A stretch of DNA of 64,000 bases from the NCBI RefSeq assembly GCF_020734105.1, contig NZ_JAJAFR010000013.1:1-64000 (forward strand). The letters run 5' to 3'. This document shows, piece by piece, positions 1 to 8,844 of this stretch. The translations under genes were made by a program, and so were the position numbers. Under the pieces are notes generated by a model. The model did no database searches. It was not told the origin of the DNA and saw only the letters and a program-made list of their open reading frames with translations. Position 1 is the first letter of the stretch. The number at the start of each line of letters is the position of its first letter. This DNA is from Alkalihalobacillus deserti (lineage in GTDB: Bacteria > Bacillota > Bacilli > Bacillales > Bacillaceae_D).

Positions 1-478
1 TCTCACGCACCACAGTACATCGACCTTCCTCAGCCAGCCGTAGAATCAGTATGGACAAAGTATACTTATTTTCATTCTCGGTGGTGTATCTCTGGTTTTA
101 ATATACATGAATGACTGTGCAGCAAATAACTTTGTGGTATTAGTTGTTAAACTGCCATTTTGTTATATTATCTGTGATATATCAAAATAGAAGTTGCCAC
201 ATTTGACAGCTCCTTGGTCAACACATGAATTGATCTACGATTGTTTAAATTAAAACCGGGGATTGAGGAAACACGTCAACTAGACTCTTTACTTAACCAA
301 TTAAATTACTGAAGAACTCCATCCAATTCTAAGCAGCAAATATTGCTTTATTGCTTATCAAAGTCAATTAAATTATTTAACTATACTCAAGAAGAAAGTA
401 GATAATCACTCCTAATTGTGCCTTTTTTTCTTCAGTAATAAAATGGAGTTTCAGTTATTTCTTATAATAACATTAATT
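1..478. other. Intergenic stretch, no gene seen
   Basis: AT-rich DNA with no open frame of gene length and no clear RNA gene. A loose inverted pair lies at about 308-322 and 443-458 (ACTGAAGAACTCCAT against ATGGAGTTTCAGT). It might be the eroded end of an element or a weak terminator after the gene that ends at 479. Confidence 0.5.
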
Positions 479-2398
479 TTATTCAAAAAAGGAATTGAAG
501 ATATTTGCTAATTTTATACCTGTAGAGCTTGTTAGTTCATAAACTGATTGACCTATTATAACTTTTATGGCAACTTCTGGGGTCAAATCTAAACTATAAA
601 GACCTAGATTATCTGCTCCTTGTAAAATCTCTAAGGCCTCATAGACAAAAGATCGATTCTCACCGATTACTTTCAGCTCTTTAAATGAACTTTTATTCTT
701 AAGGTAGCTTTCTTTTTTAACAAGAAAGCTAATCTCAGCATCTAATTCCTGTTTACTATAACGTAGATAAGGGTTATTTTTTATACTCATTATATTTTGC
801 ATAATAAATTTCGTATATGCTTCATAGGATGGAAGAGCTTTAAAGTTTACACTTTGATAAGTGCTTATGATATCTTTAAAATTTATAGGTGCAAATTTAT
901 TATCCTTATTAATATAAAAATTTTGTCTTATATCAAGATTTGAATAACAATGATTTACTATATTTATGACATTATAGTGAAATGAAAATGTATTTTCAAT
1001 CTCACTGTGAATCACCATATTATTTACAACGCTAATATAGTCTTTACTTATCACTAGACCAATTGCATTAAGTAGTTTATGAGCGATTGTTAATCCAATA
1101 TCAAGATGTTTTACAGAACCTTTAGTGGCATCATAAATAGATAACCAATTGGTGTGTGTATCATCTAATCTATTAAAGGTAAAAAAATGCTCATATTTAA
1201 CAGATAGACTAACAAGGTTTAATGGGGTAATTGTTATACTACAAGACTTTTCATTGATTGTCATTTCATTTATTCCAAAGCTTTTTTTAATTCTTGGTAC
1301 AATGGTATGGATAAATTCATTTCTTTTATTCAAATTATTTAAAACTAAAGTTGCTGCGAGTGGTGCATTAAATTCTTTCGATAGCTTCTCTAAAAATTCA
1401 ATGATTTCTTGTTGTGAGATATCATCCTTCCCCACATTTTCTAAAAGATATATATAATCCCCAATATTTTTTTCAGCAAATAGGTCCATTGGTTTTACTG
1501 AGGAAATATCCTCATCTTCCGTTAATTCGTCATAATAAAAGACGATATCTTCACCATTTTCACGATTTACATTAAATCCCATTCTATCTTCAATAATAGA
1601 ATCATATTGTATTTTCGATTTTAAATAATCTCTTTCCAAATTTAATAGATGATTAAATCCTTTTCTTAGAATTCTTTTTAAAAGATCAAACACTAGGTAA
1701 TAAGACCCGTGTTTTAATAAATTCTGTGCTAAACTACGATAATCTTGACTGTTTAATTTATTTATTGCACTGCCGTAGCTAACTTTTTCTGCATAGTCAT
1801 CTATTAATAGACCTAATAAAAAGAAATCTTCCTTAAATAAATGAATATATGACTTATTAATTTGTTGATTAATTTCATCATACAAATTGTTTATAATAGT
1901 GTTAATATCCCCATTCCGACTATATTCCTTCATTTTTTTTATTAGAAAAATTAGACCTTTCCTATTTCTAAAATCTGCTTTTGAAATCTTTTGATAGGTA
2001 GTAAGGTACTTTAAATACTCTTCACTTAGGAATCTTACTTCATTATCCAAACCAGAGTAATTATCATTATTATCGGTAGTTGGGTTAATATTCCATTTAG
2101 ACTCCTGTCCAACTACTCTAATGTTCATATTTTTTTCTTTTTTAGATTTAGCGTTCCTTATTACCTCGCTGAAAAATAGCTTAATTAATTCTTTTCCTCC
2201 ATTTAATGACTCATAAATAGATAAGGATTCTATATGGTATTTATAAAAAGGATTATTAACATGGTTTATAAGTTTTTCAAACATATCAATTTCGATTTTT
2301 TCATCTTGGTATTCTTCAGTAACATAAGTCAATATATCAGCATCTTCTAATAATTCTCTAATTAAATCTAAATCTTCATTATTAAACAAGTCCATCAC
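479..2398 (-). CDS. Uncharacterised 639-residue protein
   Basis: I do not recognise this protein. It has no signal peptide and no clear membrane segment. It is rich in Asn, Lys, Ile and acidic residues, and the start reads MMDLFNNEDL, with two adjacent Met codons. It looks mostly helical in the N-terminal half (about 1-330). A more beta-like section around 400-500 contains the phrases SITITPLNLVSLSVKYEH and THTNWLSIYDATKG. The gene stands alone on the minus strand, with long non-coding DNA on both sides. It is more AT-rich than the zor genes that follow. A position at the edge of a defence cluster makes a defence or mobile-element role possible, but nothing in the sequence proves it. Confidence 0.6.
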   Translation of the reverse strand: MMDLFNNEDLDLIRELLEDADILTYVTEEYQDEKIEIDMFEKLINHVNNPFYKYHIESLSIYESLNGGKELIKLFFSEVIRNAKSKKEKNMNIRVVGQESKWNINPTTDNNDNYSGLDNEVRFLSEEYLKYLTTYQKISKADFRNRKGLIFLIKKMKEYSRNGDINTIINNLYDEINQQINKSYIHLFKEDFFLLGLLIDDYAEKVSYGSAINKLNSQDYRSLAQNLLKHGSYYLVFDLLKRILRKGFNHLLNLERDYLKSKIQYDSIIEDRMGFNVNRENGEDIVFYYDELTEDEDISSVKPMDLFAEKNIGDYIYLLENVGKDDISQQEIIEFLEKLSKEFNAPLAATLVLNNLNKRNEFIHTIVPRIKKSFGINEMTINEKSCSITITPLNLVSLSVKYEHFFTFNRLDDTHTNWLSIYDATKGSVKHLDIGLTIAHKLLNAIGLVISKDYISVVNNMVIHSEIENTFSFHYNVINIVNHCYSNLDIRQNFYINKDNKFAPINFKDIISTYQSVNFKALPSYEAYTKFIMQNIMSIKNNPYLRYSKQELDAEISFLVKKESYLKNKSSFKELKVIGENRSFVYEALEILQGADNLGLYSLDLTPEVAIKVIIGQSVYELTSSTGIKLANIFNSFFE

Positions 2399-2974
2399 CT
2401 TTTCTCTTTATTATCGACTAACCCTAAGCCATTATTTTTTACCTTGTGTAACACTCAACATATTCTCTACTTTAGTAATTTTAAAGACGATTAATATTTT
2501 AAATTACCATCAGGAACAGTATTAAAATACATCGTATACGCTCTAAGAACTCAACTAGGCAAACTTTTTATCAAAAAGTGTCCCTATATATAATATTCAT
2601 TGGTTTCAATACGTTATATCTTTTTATACAATCTTTGAAATCTACATTATTTCTTTCGACCCACAAACCTATATCTTGAACGACTAGAATGCTTAAATCT
2701 CTAAAATCCATGTTATTTGAACTATCGCCTACTTTTATATTTCGACAATTACTGAAAAAATCCTACAATTAGTCCAAAATTGAGCTTTATTACCGAGTCC
2801 TTACAGAAAAACTATCGTTGTGGATAAGCGAATAGTTGTCATCCACTAGCGAAGTAAGCGAGTATCGAAGTGGTGAGATCCTGGGGAAAGACAGTGCTTT
2901 GCAAAGTAAAGAAGATTGATCCAGGAAATTACTAATCCGGTGAAAATCCAATCCAAAGTTAAAGCAGATAATAA
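2399..2974. other. Intergenic DNA with gene debris
   Basis: No intact gene. On the minus strand, about 2755-2590 reads as a short coding-like fragment containing NMDFRDLSILVVQDIGLWVE, without a start or a partner. The stretch at 2820-2974 also looks like decayed coding DNA. I could not assign either to a family. Confidence 0.4.
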
Positions 2975-3040
2975 GGAAGCATAGGAACTGTCCCCATGCT
3001 TCCACCACAACAAATTAAGTGGGACATGTCCCTATGTCCC
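2975..3040. repeat. Two REP-like palindromes of the GGGGACAG/CATGTCCC type
   Basis: GGAAGCAT at 2975-2982 pairs with ATGCTTCC at 2996-3003, enclosing AGGAACTGTCCCC. Just downstream, GGGACAT at 3021 pairs with ATGTCCC ending at 3040. Similar words recur at 10903, 11104, 45905 and 57744, so this is a dispersed family rather than one terminator. Confidence 0.7.
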
Positions 3041-3218
3041 TCTATATATTGTTTTAATTATTCACACAAGTTAGGGATCAGTTTAAAAAGATAACTTATC
3101 CTAAAGCATGTGTCATCTCAAGAAGCTGTTGGGTAATATAAAAACTCGGTCTCTATTGTGAGTCTATTAAGTTCAGAGTAGTTTCCTTATTCAATTCTTA
3201 CACAAGTTCGTTTAAGTT

Positions 3219-3814
3219 TTATTTAAGGTTTAACATTATGTTTTTAAAAGTAGAATGGTCACTCCATTTTAAAACTTTAAAAACAACAGTTTCCCCTTGA
3301 ATTTTGGTTAAATCAAAGGTAATTGATAGGTCTTGCCCTAATAACTCAAAACACTTTTTTATCTACTCACTTGGTTTTCCATCTTCATAGTGCAATGCTT
3401 GATTCCTAGCTATGCGTATAACATTACTTATTGCCTGGGTCCCAACTACTGAGAAGACGGCCATAGTGAAGGATCTCCCATAAGAGTATGACAATCCTTG
3501 CTTTGCTAATTGCAAAATCAAGCCAGATAATTGATTGACACTTTCTTTTTGGATATCTAATTTTTCCTTAATAGCTTTGGCTTCTTGAATTTGACTGTAT
3601 CCCTTTGCCTTCATTCCATGAAAACGGTCGATATAACCATAAGGTAAGTTATCATCTGGATCCCCATCTCCTAGTGAAAGTTGTTGTTCGGCAACATAAA
3701 TCTTACGAATTGCCTTACTTAACTGTTGATTGGTTTTTATAATTTCTAATCTATACTGTTGTAATAGCTTGTTAATGCGAAATCAACACTATCTAAATAG
3801 TCAATCATTTTCAT
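3219..3814 (-). pseudogene. Broken HEPN-like protein gene (one frameshift, one amber stop)
   Basis: The start ATG at 3814 follows an AAGGGGAAA ribosome site. The frame reads MKMIDYLDSVDFAL and then loses a base near 3770-3778. The shifted frame continues NKLLQQYRLEIIKTNQQLSK through a long helical region. It contains ARNQALHYEDG, an R-x4-H pattern like the HEPN RNase motif. An in-frame TAG at 3363 interrupts the protein, but the same frame continues IKKCFELLGQDL to a second stop at 3219. Restored length would be about 198 residues. It lies 284 bases downstream of zorD on the same strand, so it may once have belonged to that locus. The HEPN assignment rests on one motif and is tentative. The frameshift could also be a sequencing error. 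Confidence 0.6.
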
Positions 3815-4098
3815 AACAAATTTCCCCTTGGCTTAAATAGTTAAAATTAACGTTTAGTTTTTTATTATATCACCTACCCAAAAATGCTTCTTACACTAAA
3901 CTAGTAAGTGTAAATACATCCCTTAACAAAGTTTCTAAAAATGGAGATCTTTGCTGCGCAGTATGAGTCAACTACGCAATATAAGAGTTACTCCATAACC
4001 TGGCCTGGTTGTACTATTAACCCCCGCCCCACAAAGCACACGGTAGGAACTAGGTGAATTAAACAACAAAAAAGATGCACCATCCCTGGCACACCTCC

Positions 4099-6822
4099 CT
4101 ACGAAACCACTCCCGCTTCCAATATCTCCTTCTCAATATCCAACTTCTTACTCGGAACAATTACACTATTAGCAAGCTCTTGCTTATCATGAATAATGCG
4201 CTGGACAATCTCCTCAACTGTATCTAGCTTCCCTGAACTTTTAACAATTGGATAATAAACATGAACTTCTTTCTCTTGTCCAATGCGGTATACTCTATCC
4301 GTCGATTGGTTTTCCACTGCCGGGTTCCACCATCTTGTGTAGTGGATAACATGATTGGCAGATGTGATCGTTAAACCAGTTCCCGCTGCTTTAGGGGATA
4401 GGATCATCACATCAAAGCCTGGCTTTTGATTGAAATGGTCGACCACGAGTTGTCTTCTAGATGTTTCGCCATTAATAATGGCTGCATTTACATTTAATTC
4501 TTCAAGGATGTATCTCTTTAGAATCACTTGCATTTGCTTATATTCAGTGAAAATTAATACTTTTTCATTCTTAGCTTGAATCTCTTTTATCAGAGAGATT
4601 GTTTGCGCTAATTTAGGTACGGCTTTTAATGGAAGGTTTAAGTACTCCTCATTAATTAAACCGGGATGCGAGGATAGCATTTTTAATTGACCGATTGCTT
4701 TGATCGGTGGGATCACCTTTTCTTTTACTAGACCGATAATATTTAAGTAGAGCTCTTCTTGCTTTTTCCCTAGCAAAACTTCAATTGGATGGTTATGTTT
4801 TGCTGGGAGTTGGCCTTTTAGTTCTTTTTGTTTTGTTCTTCGTTTGTAGTTCATCATTAGTTGTTGCGTTAGCTTTTCCTCGATTTCAAGAGGGGCTATG
4901 TTTTCTTCTTCTAATGGTTTGATATAAGCGTCCTTAAATTCTTTTAAACTCCCTAGCATACCAGGTTGAACAAAATCGACGATGGACCATAATTCTGTTA
5001 ATGAGTTTTCAACAGGGGTTCCTGTCATGGCTAATCGAAAGGTTGATTTTAATGCTTTGATGACTTTTGAGACTGCTGTCGTCGGGTTTTTCATTGCCTG
5101 CGCTTCATCACAGATGACGGCACTCCAGTCTACTTGGCCTAAGGTGAGTTGGTCTCTAACCAATGTTTGATAGGTCGTAATGACAATCGTTTGCTGTTTA
5201 ATTATTTCCACCTTTTTCACGCGCTCTGTGCCTCGGTGAAAATAAATCGAACCTACCATTGAAGGGGCAAACTTCATGATTTCTTTTTGCCAGTTTTCCA
5301 TTAATGTTTTCGGAACGACAATTAAGGAAGGTCCTAGTTTATCAATCTCTTTTAGGTAACTTAAGAAAGCAATCACTTGAATCGTCTTCCCTAGCCCCAT
5401 GTCATCCGCAAGTAAACCACCGACTTTGCGAAAGTGCAAAGACTTCATCCAAATAAAACCATCCTCCTGAAACGGTTTTAAAGTGGCCTTGAATATTGCT
5501 GGTGGTTGTTTATCGAACACATTTAAATCTCTTAAGGATTGTTGTATTTCTAAGATGGGTGCGTTGTATTCTAGTTGATTAACGTTTTCAAAAATCTCAA
5601 GAACGTATGGTAGCTTACTGTAGTCAATGGATTTGTCATCCTGAAGTTCCGTTTGTAATTTTTCTGAAGCAGAGACAAATTCACTTGCATCATTCGGGAT
5701 GCGAAGCCATTGTCCTTCCCACTGTAGATACTCTTCTCCCTTTTCTGTTGCTTCTTCAATTAAATCCTTGATGGACTCGGTTGCAAGTTCGCCTTTCCTT
5801 TCTCCCTCCTCATCAGAGACATGAAAGCCTGTTTCTAATTCAAACCATCCTCTTTCTTTATTTCTTGCATGAACAAAAGGTTGAGCTTTATAAACACGGA
5901 TCCCTAAGTTGCGTACACGTTCACTAAACTGTTCAATCGAAATCTCTAATTGCTCTGGTAAGAAGGCTTCGGGATTCTCGATAAATTTAGGAATATTACT
6001 TCCCGAAATCGGCTCTAGGTTTTGAAGCATATTGGCTTGTTTTTTTACGCTTCCATCAACAAATACTCTTGTACCCTCGTGTTGGATGTAACCTGATTGG
6101 CGATTACTGAGCTCTTTCAACACATTCGAATCTAGCTCGTCATCCTTTAACTGCGGGAGTATATCAATCACATCTGCATCCTGTTGAATCTCATAGCCTA
6201 ACTCATTGACAAAGTGATAGTTTTCTTTCTCAATATGAGTATTTAGTTTCACTCCAAGGTCGGTTGCTTTCTTTTTCACTTCAGCAATATAAGAGAAAAG
6301 TTCATCTTGATTTCTCGGATCCGGTTGAGCATCAATGAGGGTTAACAAATGGTATTGATCTCTATCTATTAAGATCCGTTGTTTAGTAGGTAACTGAATA
6401 ATTGGACCATTTCTTTTGCCTACTTTTTCTAACTGCCAAAAGTCCTGATAGCTATACTTTGGGGTAAAGGAAAACTGCTTTGATCCAACAAAACTCTTAT
6501 TATCTAGTTCCATATTTAACAATGCAGGTTCCGGTGGCAAATCCAGTAACTGTTTTTCTTCAGGAGCTAATTCATAGATTAATTCAAAGGGAAGGATGTA
6601 TGAGTGACCTTGCTCTTTTAATAATTCGTCATACCACAGTTCCTCAAGGAGCTGCAACAATTGTGAGGATGCAGCACGGTATTCTGTAGCGGATAACTGA
6701 AATGGAATGGAAAGGAGCTCTTCTCCTTTCTTGACTAAGACCTTTAACCCTTCTGGGGTAGGTGTCGTTACTGTTGTTATGGAAACTTCTTTTCTTGTTT
6801 TTCTCTTAAATAAATCAAACAT
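4099..6822 (-). CDS. zorD: ZorD, SNF2-family helicase of Zorya type I
   Basis: A 907-residue Snf2/SWI2 ATPase. The N-terminal 430 residues form a variable region, as in ZorD and DUF3670-type bacterial SNF2 proteins. The helicase core follows: Walker A DDMGLGKT around residues 473-480, DEAQ at 572-575, the TGTPVEN motif about 30 residues later, and motif VI QSTDRVYRIGQ near 850. In Zorya, ZorD is thought to degrade or remodel phage DNA after the ZorAB motor senses infection; that role is known from E. coli systems and inferred here. It is the last gene of the zorABCD run and starts 101 bases after zorC, past a hairpin. An internally deleted copy of its 3' end lies at 41620-41943. Without its neighbours it would be called a RapA/HepA-like helicase. 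Confidence 0.88.
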   Translation of the reverse strand: MFDLFKRKTRKEVSITTVTTPTPEGLKVLVKKGEELLSIPFQLSATEYRAASSQLLQLLEELWYDELLKEQGHSYILPFELIYELAPEEKQLLDLPPEPALLNMELDNKSFVGSKQFSFTPKYSYQDFWQLEKVGKRNGPIIQLPTKQRILIDRDQYHLLTLIDAQPDPRNQDELFSYIAEVKKKATDLGVKLNTHIEKENYHFVNELGYEIQQDADVIDILPQLKDDELDSNVLKELSNRQSGYIQHEGTRVFVDGSVKKQANMLQNLEPISGSNIPKFIENPEAFLPEQLEISIEQFSERVRNLGIRVYKAQPFVHARNKERGWFELETGFHVSDEEGERKGELATESIKDLIEEATEKGEEYLQWEGQWLRIPNDASEFVSASEKLQTELQDDKSIDYSKLPYVLEIFENVNQLEYNAPILEIQQSLRDLNVFDKQPPAIFKATLKPFQEDGFIWMKSLHFRKVGGLLADDMGLGKTIQVIAFLSYLKEIDKLGPSLIVVPKTLMENWQKEIMKFAPSMVGSIYFHRGTERVKKVEIIKQQTIVITTYQTLVRDQLTLGQVDWSAVICDEAQAMKNPTTAVSKVIKALKSTFRLAMTGTPVENSLTELWSIVDFVQPGMLGSLKEFKDAYIKPLEEENIAPLEIEEKLTQQLMMNYKRRTKQKELKGQLPAKHNHPIEVLLGKKQEELYLNIIGLVKEKVIPPIKAIGQLKMLSSHPGLINEEYLNLPLKAVPKLAQTISLIKEIQAKNEKVLIFTEYKQMQVILKRYILEELNVNAAIINGETSRRQLVVDHFNQKPGFDVMILSPKAAGTGLTITSANHVIHYTRWWNPAVENQSTDRVYRIGQEKEVHVYYPIVKSSGKLDTVEEIVQRIIHDKQELANSVIVPSKKLDIEKEILEAGVVS

Positions 6823-6878
6823 AAGATCACCATCTTTCGCTCATATGTAATGTGAAGAATGCTGCCGTGCATTTAAAT

Positions 6879-6904
6879 ACAACCACCTTAAAAAAGGTGG
6901 TTGT
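6879..6904 (-). promoter_or_regulatory. Hairpin between zorC and zorD
   Basis: ACAACCACCTT at 6879-6889 pairs perfectly with AAGGTGGTTGT at 6894-6904 across four A residues. On the transcribed strand it is followed by ATTTAAATG rather than a solid U run. It is therefore more likely an attenuator or RNA-processing site than a full terminator. Confidence 0.55.
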
Positions 6905-6923
6905 AAGAATGAACACGTTAAAT

Positions 6924-8150
6924 TCAATTACGATATTTAAAGTTACCATTAATGTATTCTGTCATCGCGTTTTCGAACTTTCTATGCCAATAATTAGAGT
7001 TACTCGCCGTAACCGTGTGCGGCAATTTATGAATCATGATGTTCTTGTTCTTTAAGTCATCTTCTCGCAAACTCCAACTTGAAACTTTTGGTTTAATAGA
7101 CTTTTCGTAGTTTTCCTTCGTATAGAAGTACGCTGCATTTCCTGTTTTAGCAAACTCAACAACGACAAATTGTTTAAAATCCATAATAGCAATCGGAGGT
7201 GATTTGATCAATTTCACATCGTGCATCACCTTGACGTAACGACCCCAGAATTTAAATCGTTGATACTTTGTGTCTTCCGCAAAGAACTTTATTAGCTCAT
7301 TACGAATCAACCAACGCTTTACTTTCTCGATTTGCTCTTCAGAAAACCCTTCCCATGCAACCAAGTTTTTTCGTGGATCGCTTAATTTATCAGTTAGTTG
7401 TTTTAGAATCTCATGATGAAAATCTTCAAACTCAAACGCTTCTAAATAATTCTTTATGATCTTATTATAGTCATTAGACGATAATTGATTGAGACGAGCA
7501 ACAATTTGCTCCTCCCCTTCTTTTTCAATAAATGGCTTGCGACCCATATGCACGAACAAAATATATAACCATAGGAGTCTTTCTAGTTTTTCATTTGGAT
7601 AAACTCTCCACTCTTTAAACACGTCCACTAATCTTTTATGATCCTTACCTATTTGCCTTGCAAGCTCGAGTAACGGATTGGATTCACGAAATACTTTATT
7701 GTACGTTTTTCGAATAACTGAATCCAAGGACAGGAAAGTCTCATCTTCACGGCCGAATGCTATTTTTAATAAATAGTGAATATGAGAATCCTTTGGGTTC
7801 ACTTGAAAATGACTCCAAATTCGTCTACCAATAAAACGTTCATATCGTTCTTCTAAAATGATCAAGACCTTGCCCTGAGTAACTTTATCTTCTTTGTGAT
7901 AAGGGAATTCATAGGCTAAAATCCGAACGTCCATCTTTTTTAATTTTCTAGCAAAAGCAAGAACTTTCTCACGGTCTTCTGAAAGATTCCGAATGGCTTT
8001 TAAAAGACCCGGTAGCCTCCTAGAAGCAAGCTGTTCAATCACTTCGTCATCTAAATCTTTATATTTCTTTTCAACCATGTTTGCCGTATTTATTAGCTCC
8101 TGGGGCTCAAAGTAAAAGGAACGATATAGGAATGATTCACTCATTGGCAT
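6924..8150 (-). CDS. zorC: ZorC, EH-signature domain protein of Zorya type I
   Basis: A 408-residue soluble helical protein. The C-terminal third carries the EH-signature pattern: RFKFWGRYVKVMHD, then VVEFAKTGNAAYFY with the key Glu, then HTVTASNSNYWHRKFE with the key His. In Zorya type I, ZorC works with ZorD downstream of the ZorAB motor and has been proposed to bind DNA. The start overlaps the end of zorB by 14 bases, which points to translational coupling. It is shorter than the roughly 560 residues of E. coli ZorC, mainly in the N-terminal part. Identification relies on the C-terminal motif plus gene order, which together are strong. Confidence 0.87.
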   Translation of the reverse strand: MPMSESFLYRSFYFEPQELINTANMVEKKYKDLDDEVIEQLASRRLPGLLKAIRNLSEDREKVLAFARKLKKMDVRILAYEFPYHKEDKVTQGKVLIILEERYERFIGRRIWSHFQVNPKDSHIHYLLKIAFGREDETFLSLDSVIRKTYNKVFRESNPLLELARQIGKDHKRLVDVFKEWRVYPNEKLERLLWLYILFVHMGRKPFIEKEGEEQIVARLNQLSSNDYNKIIKNYLEAFEFEDFHHEILKQLTDKLSDPRKNLVAWEGFSEEQIEKVKRWLIRNELIKFFAEDTKYQRFKFWGRYVKVMHDVKLIKSPPIAIMDFKQFVVVEFAKTGNAAYFYTKENYEKSIKPKVSSWSLREDDLKNKNIMIHKLPHTVTASNSNYWHRKFENAMTEYINGNFKYRN

Positions 8151-8844
8151 TCACCATTTTTTCGATTTCTTTGATTACCTCATCGTCTTTTAAGCGGAAT
8201 TTAAATTCAACCCGACGTGATTTTTCAGGGCTCACTTCTCCATTCTCACCTAAAATAGGTTCACTAAAAGAGCGTCCATTAGAAGTTAAAAGGTCCCTTA
8301 ATTCATTATCATGTTTATATTTAGGAAAGTCTTCTGATAGAATGTGTTTTACCACAGATAGCGAGCGATTCTGAGATAAATCAAGATTATAAATATAAGA
8401 ACCTTGTTGATCTGTATGTCCTTCTACAATGATTTCTGAGATATGATCTCGGAATTGATCTGAAAGCAAAATCCCAATATAGACAGGAATAAATTCTTCT
8501 AAATTTTTCTTCCCTGTTTTTGATACCTCGTAACTATTTAGTTCAAAGAAGACACCACTACTGAAACGAATCGCTCCGGTTTGTGGGTCGACTTCCATTT
8601 CAAGATTAGAATCACTAAATGCCTCGTTCAATTCCTCGACTATCTTGGTTTTGACACCAAGCACCTCATCAATAAGTTGATCTCTCGCTTCGACTTCAGT
8701 TTGATTACTTAGCAAACTAATCATGAGGAGCAAAGCAAATAACAATAAAAGAGCGCTCATTAAATCGGAATACGACATCCAGTGACTTCCAACATCCTCA
8801 TCTTGTTTTCTACCATTTGGCATACGTGAGTAACGACGTGACAC
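8137..8844 (-). CDS. zorB: ZorB, MotB/OmpA-like stator subunit
   Basis: A 235-residue inner-membrane protein with a short cytoplasmic N-terminus and a single membrane helix at about 29-46. The entrance of the helix carries Asp27 in HWMSYSDLMS, the expected proton- or ion-binding acid of the stator. An OmpA/MotB peptidoglycan-binding domain covers about 85-218, with VEGHTD at 140-145 and RRVEFKF at 210-216. It should form a 5:2 ion-driven motor with ZorA. The start is GTG in the context TAGTG, overlapping the zorA stop by one base, so the two are tightly coupled. The 3' end overlaps zorC. Confidence 0.9.
   Translation of the reverse strand: MSRRYSRMPNGRKQDEDVGSHWMSYSDLMSALLLLFALLLMISLLSNQTEVEARDQLIDEVLGVKTKIVEELNEAFSDSNLEMEVDPQTGAIRFSSGVFFELNSYEVSKTGKKNLEEFIPVYIGILLSDQFRDHISEIIVEGHTDQQGSYIYNLDLSQNRSLSVVKHILSEDFPKYKHDNELRDLLTSNGRSFSEPILGENGEVSPEKSRRVEFKFRLKDDEVIKEIEKMVNANE

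Noticed and set aside
2790-3008. 72-codon minus-strand frame
   Set aside because: It runs across the palindrome at 2975-3003, has no ribosome site and a composition unlike proteins.
4099-6822. DISARM or plain RapA assignment for the SNF2 gene
   Set aside because: No DISARM methyltransferase or DUF1998 gene is nearby, and the gene lies at the end of zorA-zorB-zorC.
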